64,000 nt of DNA, from NCBI GenBank assembly GCA_000827265.1, contig KN834754.1, positions 946,831-1,010,830 of the forward strand, given 5' to 3'. Below the pieces are notes generated by a model. The model did not search any database and was not told where the DNA came from. It saw only the letters and a list, made by a program, of their open reading frames with translations. Positions 35,401 through 47,600 of this stretch are shown piece by piece. Every line of letters starts with the position of its first letter. Within the stretch, counting starts at the first letter, position 1. The position numbers and the translations under genes were made by a program. The DNA is from Collybiopsis luxurians FD-317 M1. Its lineage: Eukaryota; Basidiomycota; Agaricomycetes; Agaricales; Omphalotaceae.

Positions 35401-38400
35401 AGGCGGGTGCTTATCGTAGTGCAAGTGGGCAAGCTAGGCGGCTTCATATGCCTTCTCGTGCTGTCCGACCACCGTCTGGTCCATCCGCTCCCCGTAAATT
35501 CGCTCCTCAGCATGACGCCATTCAACTTCTCGATAAAGCCGGTGTCGCGGCTCTTGTTCGACTTCTGTTTTTTCCCCAAGTCCTGAAGAAAACTTTAATG
35601 TTCAAGGTTTTTATTAATCTGTGCGAAAATGCAAAAACTAGGACCGAGCTGTTCAACCTTCTCCTGAATATATTGCAGGATGGAACTGGGGACCTTGCAG
35701 CCGTCGACAAAAGCTTTGCGCAAATGTCATTCCGAAATTCCAAAACTCCGAAGGCTATTGGGAAACAGAAGTCTACTTCCGATTTGATAACATCTCTCGC
35801 TCTTCCTGGAGGACAAGCCGAAGCTGTACCCGATCTCATTGCCCAACGTTGCCTGGAGGCTCTGACGTACATTGTTACTGCAAATAACTCTTCATCATTG
35901 TTCTTCCTCACGGAGCACGAGGTTCCGGCTGGTCTTCGTAGAGCACCATCTAAGAAGGGCAAGGGCAAGGAGAAGCAGATGTCACAAACTCATTATCCCA
36001 TTGTGCTCTTGTTAGGACTACTGGATCGCCAATCTTTACTTCGGACGCCGTCCATTATGGAATCGGTTGTTGGTCTTCTCGCGACTGTAACTCGTCCAAT
36101 CAAGGAAGCAAAGCTACAGGCCCAACTTCAAACCGGTGCTTCTCAGGCGGCCCCCTCCTCATTAGTCGATCCGCCTTCCAACACCGCGAATCCTAGTGCC
36201 TCAGAATCTGCTACTCCTGATCCTAACGCAGTCATTGCACCGTCATCCAATCCACCGGACACAGCTGAAACTCAGCCGGACAATGGTACGACTCTAATTC
36301 TTCTTTCATCTTCCTCATTTTGACTGTTTGTTCAGCTCTCAATGTCACCACTCCGGCCGTTGCCCCTGCGACGACACAAGATTCCAATCATGACATGACT
36401 ATTCAGGCTGTGGAACAACAGATTCTTCTTTCCAACCCTCCCCAGATTCCCCATGCGGTATTGCGTCTAATTGTCAACATTCTGACAGTCGGCGAATGTT
36501 CCTCGCGCACTTTTCAGCAAAGCTTGAATCTGATTCAGCATCTGTCTTACATCCCGGACACTCGCGACGTAATTGCCCAAGAGCTCAAGAGTAAAGCGCA
36601 GGAGTTCGGACATACACTTTTTACTGAACTTGACGAGCTCGCGAATGCTCTTCAAGATTCTTCGGAGAGCCGGCTGAGTTCGGTCGCATCCAAGTTCTCA
36701 GCCCCCTCCTCCAATCAGGCCAAACTTCTTCGGGTACTGAAAACCATCGATTACATGTATTCTCCACGTCCATCTGCCTTTGGATCAGATGTAAGCGAGA
36801 ACGAGGACTCGGAGAAAGTACAGGCGATATACGAGTCTTTCCGCTTTACGCTTCTCTGGAAGCGCCTCGGGGATTGCTTAGCCATAATCGAGGAGAAGAC
36901 GGAAACTGAACATGTCGCGACTGTTCTCCTTCCGCTAATAGAGTCCCTCATGGTTGTTTGCAAGTACGTCGGAACGAATTTGCTTACTAGCAGTCGCGCA
37001 TTGCGCGCTGCCTCCTCTCCTAGATCTCCTACTACCCCGAGAGAGTCAATGGAGGATTTGTTTGTGACTTTTACAGACTCCCATCGCAAAGTGCTGAATG
37101 TGATGGTCCGGAATAACCCTTCCCTCATGAGCGGTTCCTTCTCGCTTCTAGTACACAATCCCCGGGTACTCGATTTCGACAACAAGCGGAACTACTTTAG
37201 TCAACAGTTGCACCGAAAGCCACACGCTCGAGAGCACCATGGCACTATACAGTTGAATATTCGCCGTGCTCGCGTATTTGAAGATAGCTTCCAGCAGATA
37301 ATGCGCAAGAGTGGAGATCAAATAAAGTACGGTAAACTCAATATCCGATTTTACGAGGAAGAAGGGGTGGATGCAGGGGGACTCACTCGAGAATGGTTCC
37401 AAATCCTGGCACGTCAAATGTTTGATCCCAACAATGCACTTTTCCAGCCGTGCGCCGCAGACAAGCTGACCTACCAGCCGAACAAAAATTCGTGGGTCAA
37501 TCCAGAGCACCTGTCTTTCTTCAAGTTTGTTGGACGTGTCATTGGCAAAGCTATCTATGATGGCAGGCTGCTTGACGCTTATTTTGCCCGTAGCCTGTAT
37601 CGACAATTGCTAGGAAAACCAGTCGACTACAAAGACGTTGAATGGGTTGATCCCGAGTACTACAACTCGCTTTGCTGGATTTTGGAAAACGATCCTACTC
37701 CTTTGGAGCTTACCTTTAGCGTAGAGGCCGATGAGGTGCGTGGGCTCCGTTGACTTCTGATAGTCTAACCACTGAGTGTCTGAACATAGTTTGGAATTAA
37801 TCGCATCGTGCCCCTGAAAGAAGGTGGTGATGCCATACCTGTCACGGAAGAGAATAAGCGTGAATTTGTGCAGCTCTCCGCACAATACCGTCTGTACTCG
37901 TCAATCAAGGACCAAATTGAACATTTATCGGCTGGATTTTACGAGATTATCCCGAAGGATCTTATAACCATAGTATGTCTTTTTTGCATCGCTTTTGCTT
38001 ATTCTGATCCGTTGCGTAGTTCAATGAACAAGAATTAGAGTTATTGATTTCCGGTACTCCCGATATTGATGTAGACGAATGGCGGGCAGCGACAGAGTAC
38101 AATGGATACACCTCTTCGGATCCCAACATTGTCTGGTGGTGGAGAGCTCTCAAGTCATTCAATCGCGACGAGCGAGCCAAAGTTCTCAGCTTTGCTACAG
38201 GTACCTCTCGTGTCCCGCTCAGTGGGTTTATGGATCTACAAGGAGTCCAAGGAGTTCAGAAGTTCTCGATACATCGAGCGTACGGAGAATCTGACCGATT
38301 GCCTCAAGCCCATACCTGTGAGCGTGCACGCATTTGTAACAGTAACATTTGAATATTTACCGTTTTCTAGGTTTCAATCAGATTGACCTTCCTCAGTACT

Positions 38401-38474
38401 CTTCGTATGAAATGCTCCGGCAGCAACTTCTACTTGCTATCAATGAAGGCGCAGAAGGCTTTGGATTTGTGTAG
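26444..38474 (+). CDS. TOM1: Giant HECT-type E3 ubiquitin ligase (TOM1/HUWE1)
   Basis: This E3 ligase controls turnover of excess ribosomal proteins, histones and other targets. Its 22 exons: 26444-26482, 26532-26828, 26897-27991, 28043-28112, 28163-28342, 28396-28517, 28568-29059, 29114-29405, 29459-29944, 29997-30116, 30169-30240, 30294-32910, 32962-33145, 33197-33514, 33561-33627, 33681-33747, 33804-33922, 33973-36285, 36336-37735, 37790-37972, 38020-38317 and 38371-38474, giving 3,644 aa. Armadillo-like DUF908/DUF913 regions come first. A UBA domain lies near residue 1260 ([20 protein letters not shown]), a Glu/Asp tract at about 2040-2160, a charged Glu/Arg helix, then the HECT domain from about 3258. 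The catalytic Cys is in [16 protein letters not shown] (about residue 3611). It ends GFGFV, as HECT ligases do. Confidence 0.95.
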
Positions 38475-38724
38475 TTAAGTTGGTTGATTTTAAGCGTAAA
38501 AGAAATCGGAAGTAAACCTAGTAAAGTATCACTGTAGAACCATCTCATTGTAGTACATACTCATTTGCATACTTTTGTAATCTGCTTGCATTGTGATAAA
38601 ACCCGGGACGGCTATCGGAAAGCCCGAGAGCCCGTGATACTTGATTCCGCTGACCACAAGCTGACCATGTATAGTATACAGTCGCTCTCCTCAAAGGATA
38701 TCCTCCCTCCAACTGACTAACACG

Positions 38725-40263
38725 ATGCGTGGATTCCAAGTGAAAGAACTTGCTCATCATACTCAAATCAATTTGAGCCTTGACATACCAGAGCCTCGAC
38801 CTCAAAGGAATGAACTTCTGATAGACGTGTTCAGCGCGGGACTTAATTTCTTCGATGTGAGCAGCTTGTTTGTGATACAAGGACATTAATTTTACGACCG
38901 TATACTGTAGATTCTTCAAGCTGAAGGAAAGCATCAAAACAAGCCGCCTCTGCCTTTTGTTCTGGGAACAGAGTTCGCAGGTTAGTTCTCGTAGATCATG
39001 CACTACGTGGATCTATGAACAGCCATTTCCAGGTCGGATATCGAAGGATTCACCTATACCACCTGGATGCCCTTATAAGCCTGGAGATCGTGTTTTTGGA
39101 GCAGGTCAAGGGTCATTTGCTGAAAAAATGGTAGCCAACGTTGCATCCGTTCTTCCTCTTCCGGATGGGCTGACCTATGAGCAAGGCTCAGGTAAGAGTG
39201 CTCAGCTACTAAATAAATCATGGCTGAACGTATGAGATCTCTTGGGGCAGGCTTGTATGTTACGTGGCCCACCAGCTTCGAGGGACTTGTAGGTAGAGCT
39301 CAGATGAAACCAGGCGCGCGCGGACCAACCCTAGAATCAATATTCTTCTAACCAATCGTTCAGGTGAATGGGTCCTTGTCACAGCTGCCGCTGGTGGAGT
39401 GGGAATCGCAGGTGAAGTCGGCTTCTATATGGGAAGTTGTACGATCTGATTCTATATTCTTTAGCTGTTCAACTAGCCAAAAGTGAGTGACTTGACCACG
39501 TGCATCGTATTCTCTGTCCAATAAATCATCTATCCAGTCCTTGGCGGAAGGGTTATAGCTGCTGCCGGTTCCGAGGATAAACTACAAATCGCGAAAACCC
39601 AGGGAGGTGCAGATTATGTTATCAATTATACTAAGCCAGACTGGCAAAAGGAGGTTCTGAAAATCACCAATGGCAAGGGTGTAGACGTGAGTTGATTCGA
39701 TAGCATCCCTTAACATTCTGTGAAGATCCTTTGTACAGGTTGTATACGACCCTGTAGGACTGATACAAGGTAACGTACTGTGCTTCTTCGTGTGCTCAAG
39801 CTGCAGACTGAATCAGGACAGCTTCGTTGAAATGTATTGCATGGAAAGGTCGCCTTGTTGTTGTCGGGTTTGCTGCTGGCGCCATTGAAAAGGTCAAATT
39901 CATACCTCTAGGTGTTCCGAGGTAGTCAACCGCTCACTTTATTGGTCAGATTCCTATGAATTTGGTATTACTGAAAAATATTTCAATCGTTGGCATCCAC
40001 TGGGGTGCTTATTCGAAGAATGAGCCTAACCAAGCTGGAGAGGTGTGGAAAGCGCTGCTTGAGTACGTGAAATCACTCACTCACTATACTATACTATTCT
40101 AACGACCTTCAGTCTCTTTTCTTCGGGAAGAGTAAAACCCGTTGTTTATCCTGAAATTTACCCCCTCGACAGGCTGTCAGAAGGGCTGACCGCTCTAGAG
40201 AACAGAAAAACATATGGAAAAGTGGCAGTGACCATTAAAAATGATAAGGACGCCAAGTTATAG
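38725..40263 (+). CDS. NAD(P)H:quinone oxidoreductase-like MDR protein
   Basis: This zinc-free medium-chain reductase is of the zeta-crystallin/QOR-like type and probably reduces quinones or enones with NADPH. Exons: 38725-38856, 38911-38980, 39033-39191, 39251-39313, 39364-39411, 39465-39482, 39538-39686, 39739-39769, 39822-39892, 39950-40062 and 40113-40263, giving 334 aa. GroES-like N-terminal motifs are LNFFDILQAEGKH, LGTEFAG and PGDRVFG. The Rossmann nucleotide-binding loop is TAAAGGVGIAAVQLAK, followed by VIAAAGSEDKL, GGADYVINY and VVYDPVG. The C-terminus has GRVKPVV and ALENRKTYGKVAV. The intron at 39314 appears to start GCGCGC, a GC-AG border with a weak donor. Substrate is not inferable. 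Confidence 0.92.
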
Positions 40264-40998
40264 GATGTGGGATAAGGCTTCTAGGACATGTATTTGTTAT
40301 CATTATGTATGCGGTCGCGCAAGCAACTCATGAAATACTGAATTCCCCAATGAATCTGACCATCATCGAATGGATGTAAGGTAAGACAAACTTGCAAAGT
40401 CACAGTCTTGATAATACCCTAGTTGCAAACGTGTCGTGGGCATGCTATGCCGGACGGATACCCAAACACACTGAATAAACATGCAGAACATCTCGAATTG
40501 TAATGTGGTCAAAAGGAAGGAACGAGATGAGCACAAGTTAGGCGTTTGGTTATACACCCAGCTTCGTCTACGGCGGCACCAGCTGAGCCGAAACCAACAA
40601 GAGCTGAGCGTTGGGGGGAAATCGAGCGTAACTCGACAAGTCGCGGCTGAGTCACGCCGCTGGGCGGGTGAGACTCGACGGCTAACTTTTACTGATTTGC
40701 TCACTCTATGGTCTGTCTCCATAAGAAACCTATTAATGTGATCTACATTATGTATTACTCGGTCTGCTATTAGTATATAAAATTATTTACATCGTGCATA
40801 TGCGAATCAAACCACTACTAATTATAAAACCGATTGAGGGTGGGCCTCGAGGGTGAGTCCAAAAAATTTGTTGATGCTAAATTTGGTTCGTCGGTGCTGT
40901 ATAACAGCGAATATTACATAATAGGCGCCCAGCTGACTCAGCTGCTAGATGTTATCCATCGGCCTCACCGTCTTCTCTTCGTTTCTATCATTAGTATC
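40264..40998. other. Intergenic between tandem genes
   Basis: 735 nt without supported coding potential. A TGAGTCA heptamer (about 40647), the consensus for Gcn4/AP-1-type bZIP factors, lies in a GC-rich patch about 350 nt before the HET-C start. A site this short arises often by chance. Confidence 0.35.
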
Positions 40999-43900
40999 AT
41001 GCCCAATCATTGCAACTTACTTTTACCTCTTCTATTCGTACTCGTCATTTGTCTTTCCAATAACGGTGTATTTGCATTTGGTGCAGGGAACATTCCATCG
41101 TAAGTGATTCCTTCTATAAGTCTTGCTTCTCTTAGATCCGAACGATTTGCGATATAGATTTGCCTACTTAGAGGGCAAAGCCTTTCGACATGGAGATATT
41201 GTACGCTGCGATCGGTCGAAGCGATTGTTGGAACACAACTAAGACGTTATCCTCATCATAGGAAGATACGCTGGCAGATTTGTTAAAGAAGGCCGGCGGT
41301 GCTGGACTTTTGGGCGCAGTTATCGGCAAAGGTGGAACCAAGTTTAACGGACTTGATGTAAAGGTGATTGATTCTACTGCCAAGCAATGCGCTCGTCTCT
41401 TACTTCTTCTCCCACACCCCCAAAACTTTAGCGAGTGTATTTTGGAAATTGGTGTAAGCTTGAAATTTCCTTTTACAAGTGATAATCTCATTAAGTTTGC
41501 TTTGTAGTGAGAGACTATTCACAGGCGCGTCCGCGTCTATTCAAGTCCAAAAATCAGTCATCTGAATGAGTCTGAACTTGTAGGCAGTAGACATTGCCGG
41601 ATTGAAGAAACTCCCCCTTCAAACCATTATTAACCTCTGCACCGTCCTTGGATTTCTTGCTCATGGATATGCTACGCATGAATTTGAGGTCACTATTGAT
41701 CGGCTGGGAGTTTACCTTCCAGTGAGCTATCTTCCTCACTCAGAATCCATATCCTCGGTTAACTTTATCTGGGCAGACTGAGCATATTGACAATCCCAAA
41801 GGTAACTCGACTCAGATTATTGCTGCAGAAGAAAACTCACATCTCTCAGGTTATGGTGAGGGCGAGGATGCTAGGAGGTATGATCCTAGATTAAGGGGTC
41901 CAGTCGATGTGCGTTTATTGCCTCTAGTCACATTTATGCCATAGAACTTTTTGCAGCCCCGCGAGCTGGACATTGACCCGCAAAGCGGAATGAGTGCGTC
42001 ACTATTTCCTGGAACTTCGTTGCATCCGTTCATCCTTCCGTTCAGAGAACTACATTGCGAATGAATCTGGCGGCTGGGATACGTCAAAAGCTCTTGTTCG
42101 TCGGACACTCGAGAGATGTATTCACCTGGGAAGACAACATCGCGCTCAAAACCGAAAGGAAGATCTCTATGAGGCTTATAGACTACTCGGGCAAGCTGTA
42201 AGTATCGGCAATTTCTTTCTGCGTTTTAGTTGGCTCTAAGTTTGCTCAGTTGCACACACTTGAAGACTTTCCAGCGCATTCAAATTTCACCGAACTTACT
42301 TTAGTGTCCTTGGGTCACTCGGAGGTCTTCTGTCATGTTGGAGATCAGGTCCGCATACATGCTCCTGGAGGCAGAATGGTCGCACCCATCGTGACTGGTT
42401 GGTCGTGCATCGATTTTTCTCTTTTCCTTCGACTGATTGCCGCTTTAGGTACTTTCGGTGGCAGCGATTTTATGCACTCACTTTTAGGCACGTCGGCGTC
42501 TTTTACATTGCTTCCTTTCTCGTTGACCGTTATTCTAGGTGAAGCAACTGACCATTTGGCACGTTAGCATCTTCTATATTACTTCTTTTCCCATTGACTG
42601 TTCTGTCAGAGTCAAGCCTCTGTCACCGATCTGAACAAAGAGTTTGATAAAGCGAGGTCTATGCAACAACGTTCGGGGCCTGGAGGCACCGATCCAGCTT
42701 CTATTCTTCGTGGATTATTCTCGTCCATGCCTAGTGGCACAGGAAGTGAGATGAGCCGAGAAATGGAGAGCGTTGAACGTATTCGAGCAGGTCCCCAGCA
42801 AGGAGGCAAGCGGCCAGAAGACATGTCCCCTCAAGAGCTCCACGCTGTGTTGTGGCAAGTTTTGACTTTCCGAGATAGCGTCGCGAAGAAGATCGAGAAG
42901 ACCATTGGCACGTCGTTTCATTTTCAGTATTTCCATTGCATGGGAGCTAAATTTTTTACAGAAAGAATACCTGGATTAGGGCCATTGATAGAAAAGATTA
43001 TGGACTCTGTGTCAGTGTTCGTCTTCAGCACACTGGAAGTGCGTTGATCTACTCGTCCGGTTTTCTACCCTGCCGCTCACCGGACATCAGCCATTCGTCA
43101 AACCTCTTTTACAGACGGCAACCAACGGCCTTTCAACAGTTTCTGGCGAGGTAATCAATAATCAAGACCAATACGAAGTGTTCAATGACCCCCGAGCCGT
43201 AAGTCTCGACAATATTCGAGGGAAATCTTAGTAACTCAGAGAGTATATAGTCGGACCCAACCCACTCCTTCTTGAGCAAGGATCATTTTGTAGGTATCTT
43301 GTTCATTTTGCCTAGCCGCTGCTGACCGGATAATCTTCTAGAACCTCATACTCAACGAACCAGCAGGGAATTTGGCGAAAATCGTAGTGACTCATACTGT
43401 CAACCTCGTTGTTGTACGTCGTTCTATGGCGAAAGGCGATTTAGCGTGGTAGCATGTTTGCTGATTTTTATTGCAGAAAGCGTGGGACGATAATGGCATT
43501 AATATTCATTCGGTGACGGAAGATATTCTATCCTGCTTGTATGTTTTTCATCGTCCTCTTCAGATTTAAATGCATGATTCGTCTAGGTTCCATCCAGATT
43601 TCCACAATCGCTCGAGTAGAATCCAATCCGAGATGCTCCAATACGTACAAAGCTGGGTACAACAACTAGGCTCAAAGCAACACTCCACTCTATCTCGTTT
43701 GACGAAGGATGCTGTTCGAAATCATCAAAACATTCGTATGGCAGGTGATGGTGGTGCAGCAGAGGCAACAGGAACCTTTGCTTATAACCAAGGTGTTCAA
43801 GTACAACATAACATCCAATCATATGCCACTAGTCACATTCCAGGAGTAGCCCAGGCACAGTCATTACTTAACAAGTTTGACAACGGGACCAGAAGGGAGG

Positions 43901-44397
43901 GACCGGGTGCTAGCATACCCGCCGCCCATCATGATCCTTCCCATCATCATCATCATCATGCTTCGGGCCCTCCACCTCCCACTTCTGGTGAATCGGCTTC
44001 GTATTATGGTTCTGGTCCAGGTTCCGGTGTTGCTTCTCATTACGCGCCTCCTGCTGGTCCTCCTCCAGGTGGATCAGGATATGCTCCATCTTACACTGTT
44101 CCTCCTTCATTCCCAGATACCTTCCCAGGAATGTCCCCGCAGATTCTCAGTTCCGGGGCCCACCAGCACAGTTATGATCTCCCCCAAGGAGCTCCCGGCG
44201 GATTTGCATCTCCCGGAAGTGGTCCTGGAGGACCAGCCTTTCCCCAGTCTACTCCATACGGACGTCCTGGAGAAGGGCCAGGTTTTCCCGGTGCAGACCC
44301 ATATAATCAAGCAGCTCCTCAGTTTCCCGATGCGAATGCTTCGCAGTATCGTCCTGACGGAGCTTATGGTCCGTATGGAGGTGGAAGGGGATGGTAG
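40999..44397 (+). CDS. het-C: HET-C family secreted/membrane protein (heterokaryon incompatibility type)
   Basis: This is a homolog of the Neurospora-type HET-C protein, whose alleles trigger vegetative incompatibility in ascomycetes; its role in basidiomycetes is unknown. Twenty exons: 40999-41099, 41158-41200, 41262-41363, 41432-41453, 41508-41524, 41584-41721, 41777-41801, 41850-41908, 41957-41993, 42046-42197, 42250-42397, 42449-42487, 42539-42558, 42610-42907, 42962-43038, 43091-43198, 43251-43289, 43342-43413, 43477-43538 and 43587-44397, giving 789 aa. A signal peptide (LLLPLLFVLVICLSNNGVFA) leads to FGAGNIPSFAYLEGKAFRHG, RVYFGNWLRDYSQAVDIAG, FLAHGYATHEFE and LHTLEDFPAHSNF. The tail is rich in Gly, Pro and His. 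Introns at 41525, 42488, 42559 and 42908 start with GC. Confidence 0.93.
42488..42538 (+). repeat. GC-AG intron, copy A of a duplicated intron pair
   Basis: A 51-nt intron of het-C beginning GCACGT with a GTTGAC branch-like element. It aligns without gaps to copy B, 71 nt downstream, with 37 of 51 identical bases. Confidence 0.75.
42559..42609 (+). repeat. GC-AG intron, copy B of a duplicated intron pair
   Basis: A 51-nt intron of het-C beginning GCACGT with ATTGAC near its end. Of the 14 differences from copy A, 12 are transitions. The two introns are separated by only a 20-nt exon. Confidence 0.75.
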
Positions 44398-44665
44398 ATG
44401 CTATGAATCGTGCACAGGGTTTTTCCGCAGAAGTTTTACTGGAATAAGTGTTTAAGCGCCCGAACGCTCCTTGGCGCTAGCGTAGAAACATCTATTAATA
44501 AACACTCGAGAATCGACTGGTCATCACCAGCACTGAGTAGGAATTAGATAATGACGATAGGAATATAGTCTACGTATTAAAGAACCATAGCTTTGGTTTA
44601 TCCATGTATCCAAGGTTGACCGCATACGATAGTCGCTTTCTAGATCTACAAATCTCCGGCTAGTG

Positions 44666-47600
44666 CTATAAGTTTGCGCGCGCCGACTTGGAATTGACCT
44701 TTTGGCGTGCTTCCCAGTGCCTTCGTGCCAGCTCGCGAAGATGCGGCTTCATAATCTTTCCCGAGGGCGTGAGTTCGAATGGCTCATTTGTTATCACTAT
44801 CATGACAGGAACCGCGAAAGACGGGAGGCTGGAGATTTATTGTCAGTTCCAACAGCTCAGTCTCACGAATTTTGACTTAACCTTTTTCGAACCCTGTCAA
44901 TCAACGAGGATTCTGTCACCTGACCTCTATAGGGTGCTTTCATGGAGACAACAGCAGCGACGAGTTCACCAAGCCGTTTGTCCGGGACACCTACAGCCTA
45001 TAGAGAAAAAGAAGTTCACCAAGGAGTGTCAGCAACGAGACCAAAACACTTGCCGCAGCTTCCGAGATTCTTTATGGAAATATTTTCGTTAATCAAGGCA
45101 AGTTCAAAGCATTGTTGAATGATGTACCTTGGATCCTCATACAAGGCATTCTCCACCTGTAAAGAGTTTAAAAGTATTATATTCTATGTCCGCTCTCTTG
45201 GGGCGTAATATACGCACTGTTATTGAAGGCTTTATAGACAAGCGTCAGTTTGAGAGTCAGGATCCATCTATTCCCACTTACAATGTTTTCCCCTCCGCGA
45301 ATTATCAAATCTTTAATTCGATCCTTGATATACAAGAAACCTTCCGAGTCCAAAACACCAATGTCGCCGGTCTTCAACCAACCATCGGCAGTAAGAACCT
45401 GTCTCGTTGCCTCTATTGAAGCGATATTAGCGATTAGGATCAGCATGAGATTCCGTGGCTTGCCTGGATCTCGGTAGTAGCCTGTACATAAAGATTGATC
45501 GGTGATCTACAGATTGTGAAGGTAAAGAACATAGAAGAAGTACCTTTCATAACGTTCGGGCCTCTCAGAAAAACTTCACCAACCTCACCTTGAGAGCCCA
45601 CTCTATCACCGACCACGATCATCATGTCATTTACCGGACAAGCTAAGCCCCTGAAACATATATGGATAATCAGTACCCAAAAGACTAAGTATCATGCCAG
45701 CTGATGCTAACGTGCTGCCGGGGCGCATCATATAATCCTCGCCTGCAATCTGTTAAAGAAATTGGGTTCATAAGGGTTCATAAGGGACGCCCGATAAACA
45801 CCGATGTCAGGCACTCACACCAACCGCAACTGAATTAGTTTCAGTTAGACCATAAGCCTGCGACCTTGAGGAGAACGTCAGAAAAACTACCAGTAGCAGA
45901 GCAGACGACTTACAGTCTCGCGGTCGGGAAAGCAGCCTGAGCTTGCGAAGCGAGCACTTCAGAGGCAGGAGAGCCGCCAAAAAACAACCCCTCCAGAGGA
46001 TGCCCTACTAACGAGCTGTTTAACAGATCGTATACCCTGTAGGAAAGGAAAATTCGTTGGTGTTTCTCCCTCTATTCACAAAGATAGCCCAGGATAGCCC
46101 TTCACGTACATAGCAGGCACTCCCCCAGCAAGCCCGACATTTTGGCTCCGAATCAGTCTAAATCTGTAATCAGCAAGCAAACTTGCACGAGGTAACTCAA
46201 CTCGTCTCACTTGACCGCTGATAAAAAATGGAAGAAATAGGAAACAGATGATGAATATGATGAGATATTTGGAATTTATGAAATTCATCTACCTTCTTCC
46301 GGAACCCATTTACGCATCAGGATTATCTTCATTCCAGCCATTGTGGACAGCATCTGTGCAACAGACCATGAACTTTCCTATTCGAACGCTTAGCGATAGG
46401 AAATAATGTTACGGACAGTATAGCTGGTCAAGCCGGTGACATGAAACAAAGGAACTGCAATGAGAGCACCTTTCTGAGGGCCTTCCGGAGGCGAAGCTGG
46501 ATCTTCTCCTCTGCGTAAAATTGCTCGACGTGTTGCAGCTTGAGTCTGCGAAACAGAGGATCAGAACAAATTGAAATAGTAAGGTAAAAGGACAAAGACG
46601 CACGTTGACAACATTTGTCAAAAACTGCCGCTGTGTACTCAGTACTCCCTTAACCAACCATCAAATCACCAATATGGGAGGAGAAGTAGATTTTACAGAC
46701 CTTGGGCCGTCCAGTAGTGCCTACTTGTTGCGTCAGCCAGGATGAATAGATGTAAGCAGGTTTTACTGACCAGATGTGAACATTATCAGAGCGTCATCTT
46801 CGGGTAGAAGATCCTCTTCCGAAGGCGATAGTCCGGTGTAATTTTTGAGGACTTGATCAAAGTTTTCCATTCTTCTCCATTGGCCCTTCCCTTCCTGGGC
46901 GTTGAATACCAGAATCCCACTGACCTTGGTCTCAGTATATAGCTTATCAACGATGGGTTCTAGCTTCTCCGCACGTTCAGCATCGAGAATGACAACCTTG
47001 CACTCGGTATGTGATATGCAGAAAGTCAGTTGATCCAGTGGAAGCCACCTATATTTCTCAGATCGATGTCGAGCATGAGTGATTTGGGATCGGCTCTTAC
47101 GCATTTATACCAACAAATACGGCACCCAAGAGCTCTGTGTAAGGAATCAAATTTGGCCTCTGTGGCTGATGACGAAATACGCACGAGAAGCCCAGAAACC
47201 AACTAGCCACTCAATACAGTTCCGAGAGCAAATGCCCAGTTTGTCGCCTTTGTCTGCCAGTGAGATGCGGCTTCTGGAACCAAATTTACTACTGTACCTT
47301 TTCTAACGTGATACACGTTGTAGAATAGACTGGCAACTCGCCGTACTTGTTTATCGACTTCCTTGAAAGTGAGTTCTTGCCCTTCAAAGGCGATATACGC
47401 CTTCTCGGAATGTTGGCTGGTCGCCCAAGACCAAAAATCCTAAGTTTAGGCAGGAAGTATGTCTGGATTTCGATCTCAAGAACTTGACTACTTACCCGCA
47501 CAGTAGGCCAGAGATTCTTGTAGACACGCTGAAGCCTTCCATCTATAAAACACGTTTCAAGCTCATGGAGTTGACCAGGAGCACAAAGTAAGCTATCGGC

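Noticed and set aside
40640..40660. TGAGTCA as a functional Gcn4-type site
   Set aside because: A single seven-base match without spacing or conservation evidence; mentioned only in the intergenic entry.
42908..42961. Reading this as 18 extra coding residues in HET-C
   Set aside because: Possible because it is stop-free, but the family joins KKIEKTI directly to ERIPGLGP, and GCACGT/ACAG fits the intron pattern of this gene.
43877..44455. A 192-codon + frame overlapping the HET-C tail
   Set aside because: A shadow frame of the Gly/Pro/His-rich tail, opened by biased codon composition.
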